A DNA stretch of 37,372 bases, taken from the NCBI RefSeq assembly GCF_900094545.1, contig NZ_FMAH01000056.1, positions 1 through 37,372 of the forward strand. Reading direction: 5' to 3'. The translations under genes were made by a program, and so were the position numbers. Shown here in pieces: positions 1 to 7,747 of the stretch. The stretch's first letter is position 1. Every line of letters starts with the position of its first letter. Origin of the DNA: Martinezella miluonensis (lineage in GTDB: Bacteria > Pseudomonadota > Alphaproteobacteria > Rhizobiales > Rhizobiaceae). The notes beneath the pieces were generated by a model. The model was not told the DNA's origin, made no database searches, and worked only from the letters and a program-made list of their open reading frames with translations.

Positions 1-581
1 TGCGCCGTCGTGACAGTCGCATTGGCATTGAGCAGCAATTGCGCCATCGGCTTGCCGAACAGGTTGGAGCGGCCGATGACGGCGGCGTTGAGGCCCGACA
101 GGTCCTCGCCATGGATCGAGCGCACCAGCAGCATGGCGCCAGCCGGCGTGCAGGAGATCAGCCCAGTTGCAAGGTCGCCGGTTGCCAGCTTGCCGGCATT
201 GACGACATGCAGCCCGTCGACATCCTTGTCCGGCCGGATCGACTGGATGATCGCATCGGAATCCAGGTGCTTCGGCAGCGGCAGCTGCACCAGAATGCCG
301 TGGATGGACGGATCTTCGTTGAGGGACTGGACCAGGTCAGCAAGCGCCTCCTGCGTGGTCTCGGCCGGCAGCGTGTGCTGGACTGAGTTGAAACCGCACT
401 CCTTGGCCATCTTGCTCTTGGAGTTCACATAGGCGTGGCTGGCCGGATCGTCGCCAACGATGACGACCGCAAGTCCGGTCTTCACACCGGTCTCCGCCTC
501 AAGCCCTGCGGCCGCACTCTTCACCGCCCCGATTACCGAAGCGGCTGCAACCTTGCCATCGATCACTGTTGCAAGCGTCAT
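1..581 (-). CDS. folD: Bifunctional methylenetetrahydrofolate dehydrogenase / methenyltetrahydrofolate cyclohydrolase FolD (3' part cut by window edge)
   Basis: Cytoplasmic enzyme that oxidises 5,10-methylene-tetrahydrofolate with NADP to methenyl- and then hydrolyses it to 10-formyl-tetrahydrofolate. The visible 193 codons start with MTLATVIDGK and show the family signatures: YVNSKSKMAKECG with the catalytic lysine (about residues 50-62), GILVQLPLPKHL (about 92-103), PDKDVDG (about 113-119), the CTPAG turn, and the start of the nucleotide-binding fold (GRSNLFGKPMAQLLL). FolD is usually near 300 residues, so about one third is missing beyond position 1. The ATG is 3 nt after the purU stop, so the two are almost certainly one transcript. 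In this setting it would take methylene-tetrahydrofolate made by the SoxBDAG-like dehydrogenase and feed PurU. Rhizobia often carry a second, housekeeping folD elsewhere, so this copy may be the pathway-specific one (inference). Confidence 0.95.
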   Translation of the reverse strand, partial: MTLATVIDGKVAAASVIGAVKSAAAGLEAETGVKTGLAVVIVGDDPASHAYVNSKSKMAKECGFNSVQHTLPAETTQEALADLVQSLNEDPSIHGILVQLPLPKHLDSDAIIQSIRPDKDVDGLHVVNAGKLATGDLATGLISCTPAGAMLLVRSIHGEDLSGLNAAVIGRSNLFGKPMAQLLLNANATVTTA

Positions 582-584
582 AGC

Positions 585-1469
585 TCAGCCCATGCGCTCG
601 GATGCGTAGCTTCCCGGGCTTGCCGGGAAGACAACGGTGCGGTTGCCGTTGAGGAAGGTGCGGAAGTGGATATGCGCATGGATGGCGCGCGCCAGGACCT
701 GGCTCTCGACGTCACGGCCGATCGAGACGTAATCATCGGCCGACTGCGCATGCGTGATGCGCGCCGTATCCTGTTCGATGATCGGGCCCTCGTCGAGATC
801 GGCAGTGACGTAATGCGCCGTCGCCCCGATCAGCTTCACGCCGCGCTCATAGGCCTGCTTGTACGGATTGGCGCCCTTGAAGGACGGCAGGAAGGAATGG
901 TGGATGTTGATGATGCGCCCCGACATCTTCTGACACATGGAGTCCGACAGGATCTGCATGTAGCGGGCGAGCACGATCAGCTCCGTGCCGGTCTGCTCGA
1001 CCACATCCATGATCCGGGCTTCCGCCTCGGGCTTGTTGGCCTTGGTCACCGGAATATGGTGGAAGGGGATGTCGTGATTGACCACGACCTTCTGATATTC
1101 GAAATGGTTGGAAATGACGCCGACGATGTCGATCGGCAGCGCGCCGATCTTCCAGCGATAGAGCAGGTCGTTGAGGCAATGGCCGAAGCGCGAGACCATC
1201 AGCAGCACCTTCATGCGCTTCTTGCTGTCATGAATGTCGGCAACCATGGCAAACTTCTCGGCGATCGGCTTGAAGCCCTCGACCAGCGCCGCCTCGCCGA
1301 CGCCCTCTTCAGAAATGAAGGAGACGCGCATGAAGAACATGCCGGTATCGAGATCGTCGAACTGGCTGGAGTCGACGATGTTGCAGCCCTGTTCGGCGAG
1401 ATAGCCGGTGATCGCGGCAACAATGCCGCGGGTCGATTTACAGGATACAGTCAGTACATAGTTCTTCAT
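585..1469 (-). CDS. purU: Formyltetrahydrofolate deformylase PurU
   Basis: Hydrolyses 10-formyl-tetrahydrofolate to formate and tetrahydrofolate. The 294-residue protein has the expected two parts: an N-terminal ACT-like regulatory domain (about 1-85, with GIVAAITGYLAEQGCNI) and a C-terminal formyltransferase-like catalytic domain. The latter carries INIHHSFLPSFKGANPYKQA and the downstream GATAHYVTADLDEGPIIEQD motif, which holds the conserved Asn, His and Asp of the family. Length is normal. The ATG is preceded by a good ribosome binding site (GGAGGAAG). The gene sits between glnT/gmaS and folD. In this cluster PurU would release the C1 unit derived from an N-methyl group as formate and recycle the folate carrier, rather than only balance purine synthesis; that role is inferred from context. 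Confidence 0.96.
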   Translation of the reverse strand: MKNYVLTVSCKSTRGIVAAITGYLAEQGCNIVDSSQFDDLDTGMFFMRVSFISEEGVGEAALVEGFKPIAEKFAMVADIHDSKKRMKVLLMVSRFGHCLNDLLYRWKIGALPIDIVGVISNHFEYQKVVVNHDIPFHHIPVTKANKPEAEARIMDVVEQTGTELIVLARYMQILSDSMCQKMSGRIINIHHSFLPSFKGANPYKQAYERGVKLIGATAHYVTADLDEGPIIEQDTARITHAQSADDYVSIGRDVESQVLARAIHAHIHFRTFLNGNRTVVFPASPGSYASERMG

Positions 1470-1510
1470 GATGATCTTCCTCCGCCATCAACGGGCGATA
1501 CCCAGCTGCT

Positions 1511-1535
1511 GCGCCGGAGCTTGGAACTCCGGCGC
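1511..1535 (-). other. Intercistronic hairpin between glnT/gmaS and purU
   Basis: A perfect 9-bp inverted repeat (GCGCCGGAG / CTCCGGCGC) with a 7-nt loop lies in the 99-nt gap between the glnT stop and the purU start. No T-run follows on either strand, so a simple Rho-independent terminator is unlikely. A 3'-end stabiliser that sets the ratio of the upstream to the downstream message is more plausible (inference). Confidence 0.6.
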
Positions 1536-1568
1536 GCCTGCTCATTCGGGAAACCCTCCGCTCGGCGC

Positions 1569-2876
1569 TCAGATATCGAGCGTGCTGTCGCGTTCCCACT
1601 GCGTGAAGTGCGAGCAGTAGGCGTTCCATTCCTGATGCTTGAGCTTCAGATAGGCGGCAGAGAATTCCGAGCCGATTGCCTCCTTCAGACCCTCGTCCTC
1701 GTCATAGGCCCGCAGTGCGTCGAGCAGGTTGAGCGGCAGGCGGGGGGCGTTCTTCACCAGATGCCCCTCTGCATACATGTCGATATCGTGATGCGGGCCG
1801 GGATCGGCCCTATTGCGCAAGCCGTCGAGGCCGGCAGCGATGATGATCGCCTGAAGCAGATAGGGATTGACCGCACCATCAGGCAGGCGCAGCTCGAAGC
1901 GGCCGGGTCCCGGCACGCGCACCATATGGGTACGGTTGTTACCGGTCCATGTCACGGTGTTGGGAGACCAGGTGGCGCCCGACGTTGTGCGCGGCGCATT
2001 GATGCGCTTGTAGGAATTGACCGTCGGATTGGTGATCGCCGCCAGCGACGAAGCGTGTTTCATGATGCCGCCGAGGAAGTGCCGGCCTTCCGCCGATAGG
2101 CCGAATTCCGCTTCCCTGTCGGCAAAGACGTTGGTCCTGCCATCGTTGCTCCACACCGAGATATGGCAGTGGCAGCCATTGCCGGTGAGACCCTTGAAGG
2201 GCTTCGGCATGAAGGTTGCGCGCAAGCCATGTTTCTCGGCGACCGATTTGACCATGAATTTGAAGAAGGAGTGCTTGTCCGCGGTCTTCAGGGCGTCATC
2301 GAATTCCCAGTTCATTTCAAACTGGCCGTTGGCATCCTCGTGGTCGTTCTGATAGGCGCCCCAGCCGAGTTCGAGCATATAATCGCAGATCTCGGCAATG
2401 ACGTCATAGCGGCGCATGACGGCCTGCTGATCGTAGCAGGGCTTTTCCGCGGTGTCGTATTCGTCTGAGATCTTCGAACCATCGGCGGTGATCAGGAAGA
2501 ATTCGGCTTCGACGCCGGTCTTGACGCGCTTGCCTTCCGCTTCAGCCTGCTTGACGAGCTTTTTCAGCACGTTGCGCGGCGCCTGGGCGACCAACTCGCC
2601 CTCCATCATGCAATCGGCCGCAACCCATGCAACATCCTTCTTCCATGGGAGCTGGATGACGGATGATGCATCTGGTACGGCAAACAGATCGGGATGAGCC
2701 GGCGTCATGTCGAGCCAGGTGGCAAAACCGGCAAAACCTGCGCCGTCTTCCTGCATCCCGGCAATAGCCTGGGCCGGCACCAGTTTGGCGCGCTGACCGG
2801 AAAAAAGATCGGTATAGCTGATCATGAAATATTTGATGCCTTTGTCTTTCGCAAAAGCAGCAAGATCCAGTGTCAT
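1569..2876 (-). CDS. glnT/gmaS: GlnT/GmaS-type ligase: probable gamma-glutamylmethylamide synthetase (annotated in the family as type III glutamate-ammonia ligase)
   Basis: ATP-dependent ligase of the glutamine synthetase superfamily, 435 residues. It has the beta-grasp N-terminus (MTLDLAAFAKDKGIKYFMIS) and the catalytic barrel with the acidic metal-site segment VKTGVEAEFFLI, NDHEDANGQFEMNW, the GNGCHCHISVW histidine motif, and the nucleotide/glutamate-binding segment NNRTHMVRVPGPGRFELRLP. The start chosen is the ATG at 2876, with AAAGGGGAACGAG just upstream; a Met 15 codons earlier has no such site and lacks family similarity. This clade includes gmaS, which joins methylamine to glutamate as the first step of the N-methylglutamate pathway. 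The adjacent mgsABC-like and soxBDAG-like genes favour that role over ammonium assimilation. Sequence alone does not prove whether methylamine or ammonia is preferred. Confidence 0.88.
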   Translation of the reverse strand: MTLDLAAFAKDKGIKYFMISYTDLFSGQRAKLVPAQAIAGMQEDGAGFAGFATWLDMTPAHPDLFAVPDASSVIQLPWKKDVAWVAADCMMEGELVAQAPRNVLKKLVKQAEAEGKRVKTGVEAEFFLITADGSKISDEYDTAEKPCYDQQAVMRRYDVIAEICDYMLELGWGAYQNDHEDANGQFEMNWEFDDALKTADKHSFFKFMVKSVAEKHGLRATFMPKPFKGLTGNGCHCHISVWSNDGRTNVFADREAEFGLSAEGRHFLGGIMKHASSLAAITNPTVNSYKRINAPRTTSGATWSPNTVTWTGNNRTHMVRVPGPGRFELRLPDGAVNPYLLQAIIIAAGLDGLRNRADPGPHHDIDMYAEGHLVKNAPRLPLNLLDALRAYDEDEGLKEAIGSEFSAAYLKLKHQEWNAYCSHFTQWERDSTLDI

Positions 2877-2928
2877 TCTCGTTCCCCTTTGGATTTCTTC
2901 GAGACACTTCGATGTATGCATGCAGCAG

Positions 2929-2946
2929 CCGGGCTCTTCGGCCCGG
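2929..2946 (-). other. Intercistronic hairpin between glxD/mgsC and glnT/gmaS
   Basis: A 6-bp GC-only inverted repeat (CCGGGC / GCCCGG) with a 6-nt loop lies in the 87-nt gap after the glxD stop. It has no following T-run. It may be an mRNA processing or stability element in the operon; this is weaker than the hairpin at 1511-1535. Confidence 0.4.
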
Positions 2947-2963
2947 TCGGAAAAGTCAGATGG

Positions 2964-4292
2964 CTAGTAGCCTCCCTTGCCCGGATACCAGTTGGTGCCG
3001 GCAAGCGGGATTTGCGCCATGGCCGCGGCCTCCATCGTCAGCGCGCACAGGTCCTCCGGCTCCAGATTATGCAGATGATTCTTGCCGCAGGCACGCGCAA
3101 TCGTCTGCGCTTCCAGCGTCATTACCTTAAGATAGTTGGCAAGACGTCGGCCTGCCACGATCGGGTCCAGCCGCTTTGAAAGCTCCGGATCCTGCGTGGT
3201 GATGCCGGCTGGGTCTTTGCCCTCATGCCAGTCGTCATAAGCGCCAGCCGTCGTGCCGAGCTTCTGGTACTCTTCCTCCCAGCGCGGATCGTTGTCGCCG
3301 ATGGCGACCAGTGCCGCCGTGCCGATCGCAACCGCATCCGCGCCGAGCGCAAGCGCCTTCGCCACATCCGCGCCAGAGCGAATGCCACCGGAGATGATCA
3401 GCTGCACCTTACGATGCATGCCAAGATCCTGCAGCGCCTGAACGGCGGGACGAATGCACGCAAGGGTCGGCATGCCGACATTTTCGATAAAGACATCCTG
3501 GGTCGCGGCCGTGCCGCCCTGCATGCCATCGAGGACGACGACATCAGCGCCGGCTTTGACAGCAAGGGCGGTATCGTAATAGGGACGCGCACCGCCGACC
3601 TTGACGTAGATCGGCTTTTCCCAGTCGGTGATCTCTCGCAATTCCATGATCTTGATCTCGAGATCGTCCGGCCCGGTCCAATCGGGGTGGCGGCAAGCCG
3701 AACGCTGGTCGATGCCTTTCGGCAGGTTGCGCATGTTGGCGACGCGGTCGGAGATCTTCTGGCCGAGCAGCATGCCGCCACCGCCGGGCTTGGCGCCCTG
3801 CCCCACGACGACTTCGATTGCGTCAGCGCGGCGCAGATCCTTGGGGTTCATGCCGTAGCGCGAGGGAAGATACTGATAGACCAGCGTCTGCGAATGGCCG
3901 CGTTCCTCATTGGTCATGCCGCCATCACCCGTCGTGGTGGACGTGCCCGCAAGCGTGGCGCCGCGGCCGAGTGCTTCCTTGGCGTTGCCCGACAAAGCGC
4001 CGAAGCTCATGCCGGCAATCGTGATCGGTGTCTTGAGCGTGATGGGTTTCTTGGCGAAACGACTGCCGAGAACGACCGTCGTGTCGCATTTCTCGCGATA
4101 GCCCTCGAGAGGATAGCGGGAAATCGACGCACCGAGGAATAGCAGATCGTCGAAATGCGGCACCTTGCGCTTGGTGCCGGCACCGCGGATATCGTAAATC
4201 CCCGTCGCTGCGGCGCGGCGGATTTCGGCCAGCGTGTGATCGTCAAAGGTTGCGGACTTGCGCGGGGGCGTAAGCGGGTTGTGATAGCTCAT
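2964..4292 (-). CDS. glxD/mgsC: FMN-binding glutamate synthase domain protein, probable N-methylglutamate synthase subunit (GlxD/MgsC)
   Basis: 442 residues matching the central FMN/2-oxoglutarate (GltB domain 2) barrel of glutamate synthase as a stand-alone protein. Visible features are ITIAGMSFGALSGNAKEALG (about 90-110), TGDGGMTNEERG, the GQGAKPGGGGMLLGQKI loop that is a hallmark of the synthase site, IYVKVGGARPYYDTALAVKAG, the LDGMQGGTAA substrate loop, and the phosphate-binding ISGGIRSGADVAKALALGADAVAIGTA segment typical of FMN barrels. The ATG is preceded by AAGGGA and is 15 nt after glxC. Together with GlxB and GlxC it would transfer the methylamine unit from gamma-glutamylmethylamide to form N-methylglutamate, if the GmaS assignment is right. 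As a split glutamate synthase it could instead make glutamate. Confidence 0.9.
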   Translation of the reverse strand: MSYHNPLTPPRKSATFDDHTLAEIRRAAATGIYDIRGAGTKRKVPHFDDLLFLGASISRYPLEGYREKCDTTVVLGSRFAKKPITLKTPITIAGMSFGALSGNAKEALGRGATLAGTSTTTGDGGMTNEERGHSQTLVYQYLPSRYGMNPKDLRRADAIEVVVGQGAKPGGGGMLLGQKISDRVANMRNLPKGIDQRSACRHPDWTGPDDLEIKIMELREITDWEKPIYVKVGGARPYYDTALAVKAGADVVVLDGMQGGTAATQDVFIENVGMPTLACIRPAVQALQDLGMHRKVQLIISGGIRSGADVAKALALGADAVAIGTAALVAIGDNDPRWEEEYQKLGTTAGAYDDWHEGKDPAGITTQDPELSKRLDPIVAGRRLANYLKVMTLEAQTIARACGKNHLHNLEPEDLCALTMEAAAMAQIPLAGTNWYPGKGGY

Positions 4293-4307
4293 AGTGTCCC
4301 TTTCGCC

Positions 4308-4994
4308 TCAATACGCGTCGGCATTGTCGATGTTGAAGTTGTAAAGCTTGCGCGCCGATCCATAACGCTTGAATTCCTCCGGCTTTACGCCCCTGACGCC
4401 CGCCCGTTCGAGAAGCTCGGCAAGCTTTTGCAGATGCTCCGGCCGCATCTCTTTCTCGATGCAATCGGAGCCCAGGCTTTGCACCGAACCGCGAACGAAA
4501 AGCTTGGCCTCGTAAAGGCTGTCGCCGAGCGCATCGCCAGCATCACCGAGTACGACCAGATGGCCGGACTGCCCCATAAAGGCGGACATATGGCCGATAT
4601 TGCCGTGAACGACGATATCGATGCCCTTCATCGAGATGCCGCAACGGGACGCCGCATTGCCCTTGATGACCAGAAGGCCGCCCTGGCCGGTTGCCCCCGC
4701 ATACTGGCTAGCGTCGCCTTCGATGACGACGGTGCCCGACATCATATTCTCCGCGACACCCGGTCCGGCGGAGCCGTGTACCGTGACCGTGCCGCCGTCG
4801 TTCATGCCGGCGCAATAATAGCCGACCGATCCTCGGATATCGACGGTGACGGGCGTGTCGATGCCGACGGCGACGGCATGATGGCCGCGAGGATTAACGA
4901 CTTCGAAGGCGGTATCATTGGCGCCGACCGTAAGGCTGTGAAGCATGCTGTTAAATTCGCGCAGCGAAGTAACGGATAGATCGAAAACTGGCAT
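4308..4994 (-). CDS. glxC/mgsB: GXGXG-motif protein, glutamate synthase domain 3 homologue (GlxC/MgsB)
   Basis: 228 residues forming the right-handed beta-helix that ends classical glutamate synthase large subunits, here as its own polypeptide. The repeated G-x-x-G-x-x-x strands are visible: VDIRGSVGYYCAGMNDGGTV, VIEGDASQYAGATGQGGLLV, IDIVVHGNIGHMSAFMGQSG and LVVLGDAGDALGDSLYEAKL. This domain has no known catalysis of its own; it packs the amidotransferase and FMN domains together. The gene lies between glxB (33 nt upstream) and glxD (15 nt downstream), consistent with a three-subunit complex made from one transcript. Confidence 0.9.
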   Translation of the reverse strand: MPVFDLSVTSLREFNSMLHSLTVGANDTAFEVVNPRGHHAVAVGIDTPVTVDIRGSVGYYCAGMNDGGTVTVHGSAGPGVAENMMSGTVVIEGDASQYAGATGQGGLLVIKGNAASRCGISMKGIDIVVHGNIGHMSAFMGQSGHLVVLGDAGDALGDSLYEAKLFVRGSVQSLGSDCIEKEMRPEHLQKLAELLERAGVRGVKPEEFKRYGSARKLYNFNIDNADAY

Positions 4995-5027
4995 GAAAGA
5001 ACTTTCTCGATTGCACCAGGACTAAAA

Positions 5028-5936
5028 CTAGGCGGCCTTTTCGTGATCCCAGAAATAGACGGTCGCCGGCTCCGGCTCCCATATGCGGGCATTCTCGATG
5101 CCCGGCAGGTTTACGAGCGCCCGGTATTCCGAGCCGAAGGCCACATATTGATCGGTTTCGGCCATGACAGCCGGCTTGCAGGCGATGGGGTCGCGAACGA
5201 CGCCGAAGCCGGACTTAGTACCGACCACGAAGGTGAAGAAGCCGTCGAGATCGCTGAGTGCGCCGGTCAAAGCCTCGCCGAGATCCTTACCCCTGGCCAT
5301 CTCGGCGGTCAGATAGGCGGCAGCAACTTCCGAATCGTTCTGCGTCTCGAAGGTCATGCCTTCGCGTACGAGTTCGCGACGAAGATTATTGTGGTTCGAT
5401 AGAGACCCATTGTGGACCAGGCATTGATCGGATCCGGTCGAGAAGGGATGGGCGCCGAGCGTCGTAACGGCTGATTCCGTTGCCATGCGGGTGTGCCCGA
5501 TGCCATGGGTTCCCGACATGGCAGCAACGCCGAAACGGGAAATGACATCCTTCGGCAGGCCCGTCTCCTTGTAGATTTCGATGGCGTCGCCGCTGCTCAT
5601 CACCCGGACATGGGGCCGCAGCGCCGCAATCGCCGCCCTGCCTTCGTCAAGCCTGTTCTTCGCAAGGGTGACGACCGCGTGGGTGCTTTTGACCGCCACA
5701 GACACCGGCGCATCGAGCGAGCGCCGCAGTTCATATTCGAGACCGTCGAAATCCTTTGTCGGATCGGCAGACTGAATGGTTATTTTCGCCGTGTTGCCAT
5801 TATCGTTGCCGTAGATCGCAATACCTGCACTATCAGGTCCGCGATCGGTCATCGTGACCAGCATGGAGGACAAAAGTGCTCCGAGTTTTGGCTCCAGCGC
5901 CTTATCCTTCAAGAAGAGACCGACAATTCCGCACAT
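5028..5936 (-). CDS. glxB/mgsA: Class II glutamine amidotransferase domain protein (GlxB/MgsA)
   Basis: 302 residues with an N-terminal nucleophile glutaminase fold. The start is set at the Met directly before Cys (MCGIVGLFLKDK), because the family needs Cys as the first residue after Met removal; the frame continues 20 codons upstream without similarity. Other conserved segments are GHTRMATESAVTTLGAHPFS, VHNGSLSNHNNLRREL (oxyanion Asn-Gly) and FETQNDSEVAAAYL. It matches the amidotransferase domain of glutamate synthase and lacks the phosphoribosyltransferase domain of PurF. As MgsA it would hydrolyse the gamma-amide of gamma-glutamylmethylamide and pass methylamine to the GlxD active site (inferred). 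It is the first gene of the glxBCD-glnT-purU-folD run. Confidence 0.9.
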   Translation of the reverse strand: MCGIVGLFLKDKALEPKLGALLSSMLVTMTDRGPDSAGIAIYGNDNGNTAKITIQSADPTKDFDGLEYELRRSLDAPVSVAVKSTHAVVTLAKNRLDEGRAAIAALRPHVRVMSSGDAIEIYKETGLPKDVISRFGVAAMSGTHGIGHTRMATESAVTTLGAHPFSTGSDQCLVHNGSLSNHNNLRRELVREGMTFETQNDSEVAAAYLTAEMARGKDLGEALTGALSDLDGFFTFVVGTKSGFGVVRDPIACKPAVMAETDQYVAFGSEYRALVNLPGIENARIWEPEPATVYFWDHEKAA

Positions 5937-5947
5937 GCCCAAACCCT

Positions 5948-5970
5948 CCATTTTCGCATCTGCAAAATGG
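5948..5970. promoter_or_regulatory. Inverted repeat just upstream of the glxB start, possible operator
   Basis: CCATTTT, one unpaired C, GCA, a 2-nt centre, then TGC and AAAATGG: ten paired positions with one bulge, beginning 11 nt upstream of the glxB ATG. The symmetry and place suit a dimeric helix-turn-helix repressor site or an mRNA hairpin over the ribosome binding region. The XRE-cupin regulator encoded next door is the obvious candidate binder (inference). Confidence 0.4.
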
Positions 5971-5999
5971 CTAGCAGTTTGATCGCGGCTTTTCAACTC

Positions 6000-6020
6000 A
6001 AAAGAATATTTTTTTCTTTT
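6000..6020. promoter_or_regulatory. AT-rich inverted repeat in the glxB upstream gap
   Basis: A 7-bp inverted repeat AAAAGAA / TTCTTTT with a 7-nt T-rich centre lies directly after the XRE-cupin gene stop, in the 92-nt gap before glxB. On the plus strand the TATTTTTTTC run makes it A/T-dense; it could be a promoter-associated operator. It is not a GC-rich terminator. Confidence 0.3.
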
Positions 6021-6028
6021 AAGGCAAG

Positions 6029-6712
6029 TCAGTCGGTCTTGCCGCGCTGCGGGTAGCTGATGATCGAAAGATACTTCGCCGGCAGTTTCACGAGAACCTC
6101 CGGTCCGTGCGGCGCATCGGCATCGAAGAAGAGGCTGTCGCCTGGCTGCATCGGGAAAAGCTGGTCGCCGTGGCGATACATGACTTCGCCTTCGAGCATA
6201 TAAAGGAACTCCATTCCCTCGTGCTGGAAAGTCGGGAAAACGTCGGAATCGGCCGTCAGAGTGATGAGATAAGGTTCGACGATGACGCCGCTCGAATTAT
6301 TGTCGATATGGCCGAGCACATTATACTGATGGCCCGCACGCGTGCCGCGCCGCTCAAGCTCGACACCCTGTCCCGCTTTGACGAAGACAGCATTGTGCGG
6401 CTCCTCGTAGCGCCGGAAGAAAGCCGTGAGCGGCACTCCCAGCGCACGGGAAAGCGATTGCAACGTCGTCAGGGATGGCGAGATATTGCCGTTTTCGATC
6501 TTCGATAGCATCCCGAGAGAAATTCCGGTTGCCGCCGCCAAGTCCGTGACCGTAATGCCAAGTTTCTTGCGATAGGCGCGCACCTCGTGGCCGATCGCCA
6601 TTTCGAGATTGTTTTCCTTCGGCTCGCGCACCGCGTGCGGATCCTGCAAGAAAGCCGGCCGCCCGCTGTTCGGATGCTCCTCTTTCGCTGTTTTGCCCGG
6701 CTTGGTTTTCAT
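6029..6712 (-). CDS. XRE-family regulator with C-terminal cupin sensor domain
   Basis: 227 residues. An N-terminal low-complexity lead (1-35) is followed by an XRE helix-turn-helix (about 40-95: IGHEVRAYRKKLGITVTDLA, then TGISLGMLSKIENGNISPSL) and a small-molecule-sensing cupin barrel (about 125-222). The cupin has FQHEGMEFLYMLEGEVMYRH and MQPGDSLFFDADAPHGPEVL; the His and Glu residues of the two cupin motifs are present. The ATG follows AAGGAACTGTAA. It is in line with glxB and separated by 92 nt, so it may be the first gene of the operon or may control it from its own promoter. Relatives regulate amine, polyamine and amino-acid catabolism. The ligand here is unknown; methylamine or a glutamylated amine are guesses from context. 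Confidence 0.9.
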   Translation of the reverse strand: MKTKPGKTAKEEHPNSGRPAFLQDPHAVREPKENNLEMAIGHEVRAYRKKLGITVTDLAAATGISLGMLSKIENGNISPSLTTLQSLSRALGVPLTAFFRRYEEPHNAVFVKAGQGVELERRGTRAGHQYNVLGHIDNNSSGVIVEPYLITLTADSDVFPTFQHEGMEFLYMLEGEVMYRHGDQLFPMQPGDSLFFDADAPHGPEVLVKLPAKYLSIISYPQRGKTD

Positions 6713-6787
6713 TTACAGTTCCTTACGGTTATTCTTCGTTGTCATCACTCTATCCTCACAGTGAAATTTTCTCAACTAAGACGAAAA

Positions 6788-7747
6788 CTACACCCGGCGC
6801 GTTTCCTTCGGAGCAATATCGTAAAGGTTGCGATAGGCCCTGGAGAAATGGGCGCCGCTGGAAAAGCCGGTGGCGATCGCGATTTCGGAAATCGACAGCG
6901 GGCTCTGTTCAAGCAGCCGTCGGGCGTGCGCCAATCTGATGCGGCGATATTGGTCGAGGAATGTCGAGCCAAGATGCGCAGCAAACAATCGATCGAGATG
7001 GCGCGGCGTAACGCCGGCAATCCGCGCCATGCTGGCGCGATCCAGCGGCATCTCGATCGTCTCTTCCATCTTCTCCAGCACGCTCAGCAGGCCGGGATGG
7101 TGGACGCCGTAGCGCTCGGCAAGAGAGCCGCGCTGCGGGGCCGTCGGCTCGCCGACTTCCGTATGCAGATACCAATCGCTGACCCGGCGGGCGAAATCCG
7201 GTCCCATACGCTCGGAGATCAGCACATGCATCATATCGAGCGGTGCGATGCCACCGCCGCAGGTGATGCGGTTACCATCGATGACGAAACGGGCCTGACG
7301 CGGCGACAAGGCGGGAAATGACTCGAGCAGCGCCGGAGCGTGCTCCCAGTGGATGGTGAAATCCCGGTCGGCCAAAAGGCCGGCGGCGGCAAGCAGATAA
7401 GGACCGCCGGAAATGCCGCCGATACGCACTCCTTCGCGCGCGAGTTGCCTGAGACAGGCCAGCACCGCAGGATAATGCCAATCTCGCGGCGATCCGCCCG
7501 CGCAGACGAAGACCGTTCCAAGCCCGGATCCACGGGCGGGAAGCGGGGCTGCCGGGACGGGCACACCACCCGACGATGAGACGGGCATGCCATCCGGCGA
7601 GAAGGTCGACAAGTGGTAGATCTCGCGGCCGGCCAGCAAATTGGCGGCGCGAAGCGGCTCGCTTGCCGAAGCATAAGACATCAGCGCAAATCCTGGGATC
7701 AGGATGAAGCCGATATTCTGGACGTTTTTGGCATCGATCGCTGACAT
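6788..7747 (-). CDS. glxA: GlxA-family transcriptional regulator (DJ-1/PfpI-like domain plus AraC helix-turn-helix)
   Basis: 319 residues. The N-terminal half (about 10-195) is a DJ-1/PfpI glutamine-amidotransferase-like fold with the nucleophile-elbow region GGISGGPYLLAAAGLL; the usual Cys is Ser here, as is common in non-catalytic regulator versions. The C-terminal half (about 220-317) is an AraC domain with MARIAGVTPRHLDRLFAAHL in the first helix-turn-helix and ISEIAIATGFSSGAHFSRAY in the second. It is divergent from the soxB-like gene with an 88-nt gap and ends 75 nt before the XRE-cupin gene. Relatives (GbdR, SouR, GlxA) sense betaine, sarcosine or related methylated amines and activate demethylation genes, which fits its neighbours. 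The effector is not determined. Confidence 0.92.
   Translation of the reverse strand: MSAIDAKNVQNIGFILIPGFALMSYASASEPLRAANLLAGREIYHLSTFSPDGMPVSSSGGVPVPAAPLPARGSGLGTVFVCAGGSPRDWHYPAVLACLRQLAREGVRIGGISGGPYLLAAAGLLADRDFTIHWEHAPALLESFPALSPRQARFVIDGNRITCGGGIAPLDMMHVLISERMGPDFARRVSDWYLHTEVGEPTAPQRGSLAERYGVHHPGLLSVLEKMEETIEMPLDRASMARIAGVTPRHLDRLFAAHLGSTFLDQYRRIRLAHARRLLEQSPLSISEIAIATGFSSGAHFSRAYRNLYDIAPKETRRV

Noticed and set aside
435..2099. A 554-codon plus-strand open frame
   Set aside because: Antisense shadow of folD, purU and glnT, with a composition typical of reverse-frame translation and no similarity.
5028..5936. glxB read as purF (amidophosphoribosyltransferase)
   Set aside because: Only the glutaminase domain is present; the phosphoribosyltransferase domain is missing and the neighbours are glutamate-synthase-like domains.
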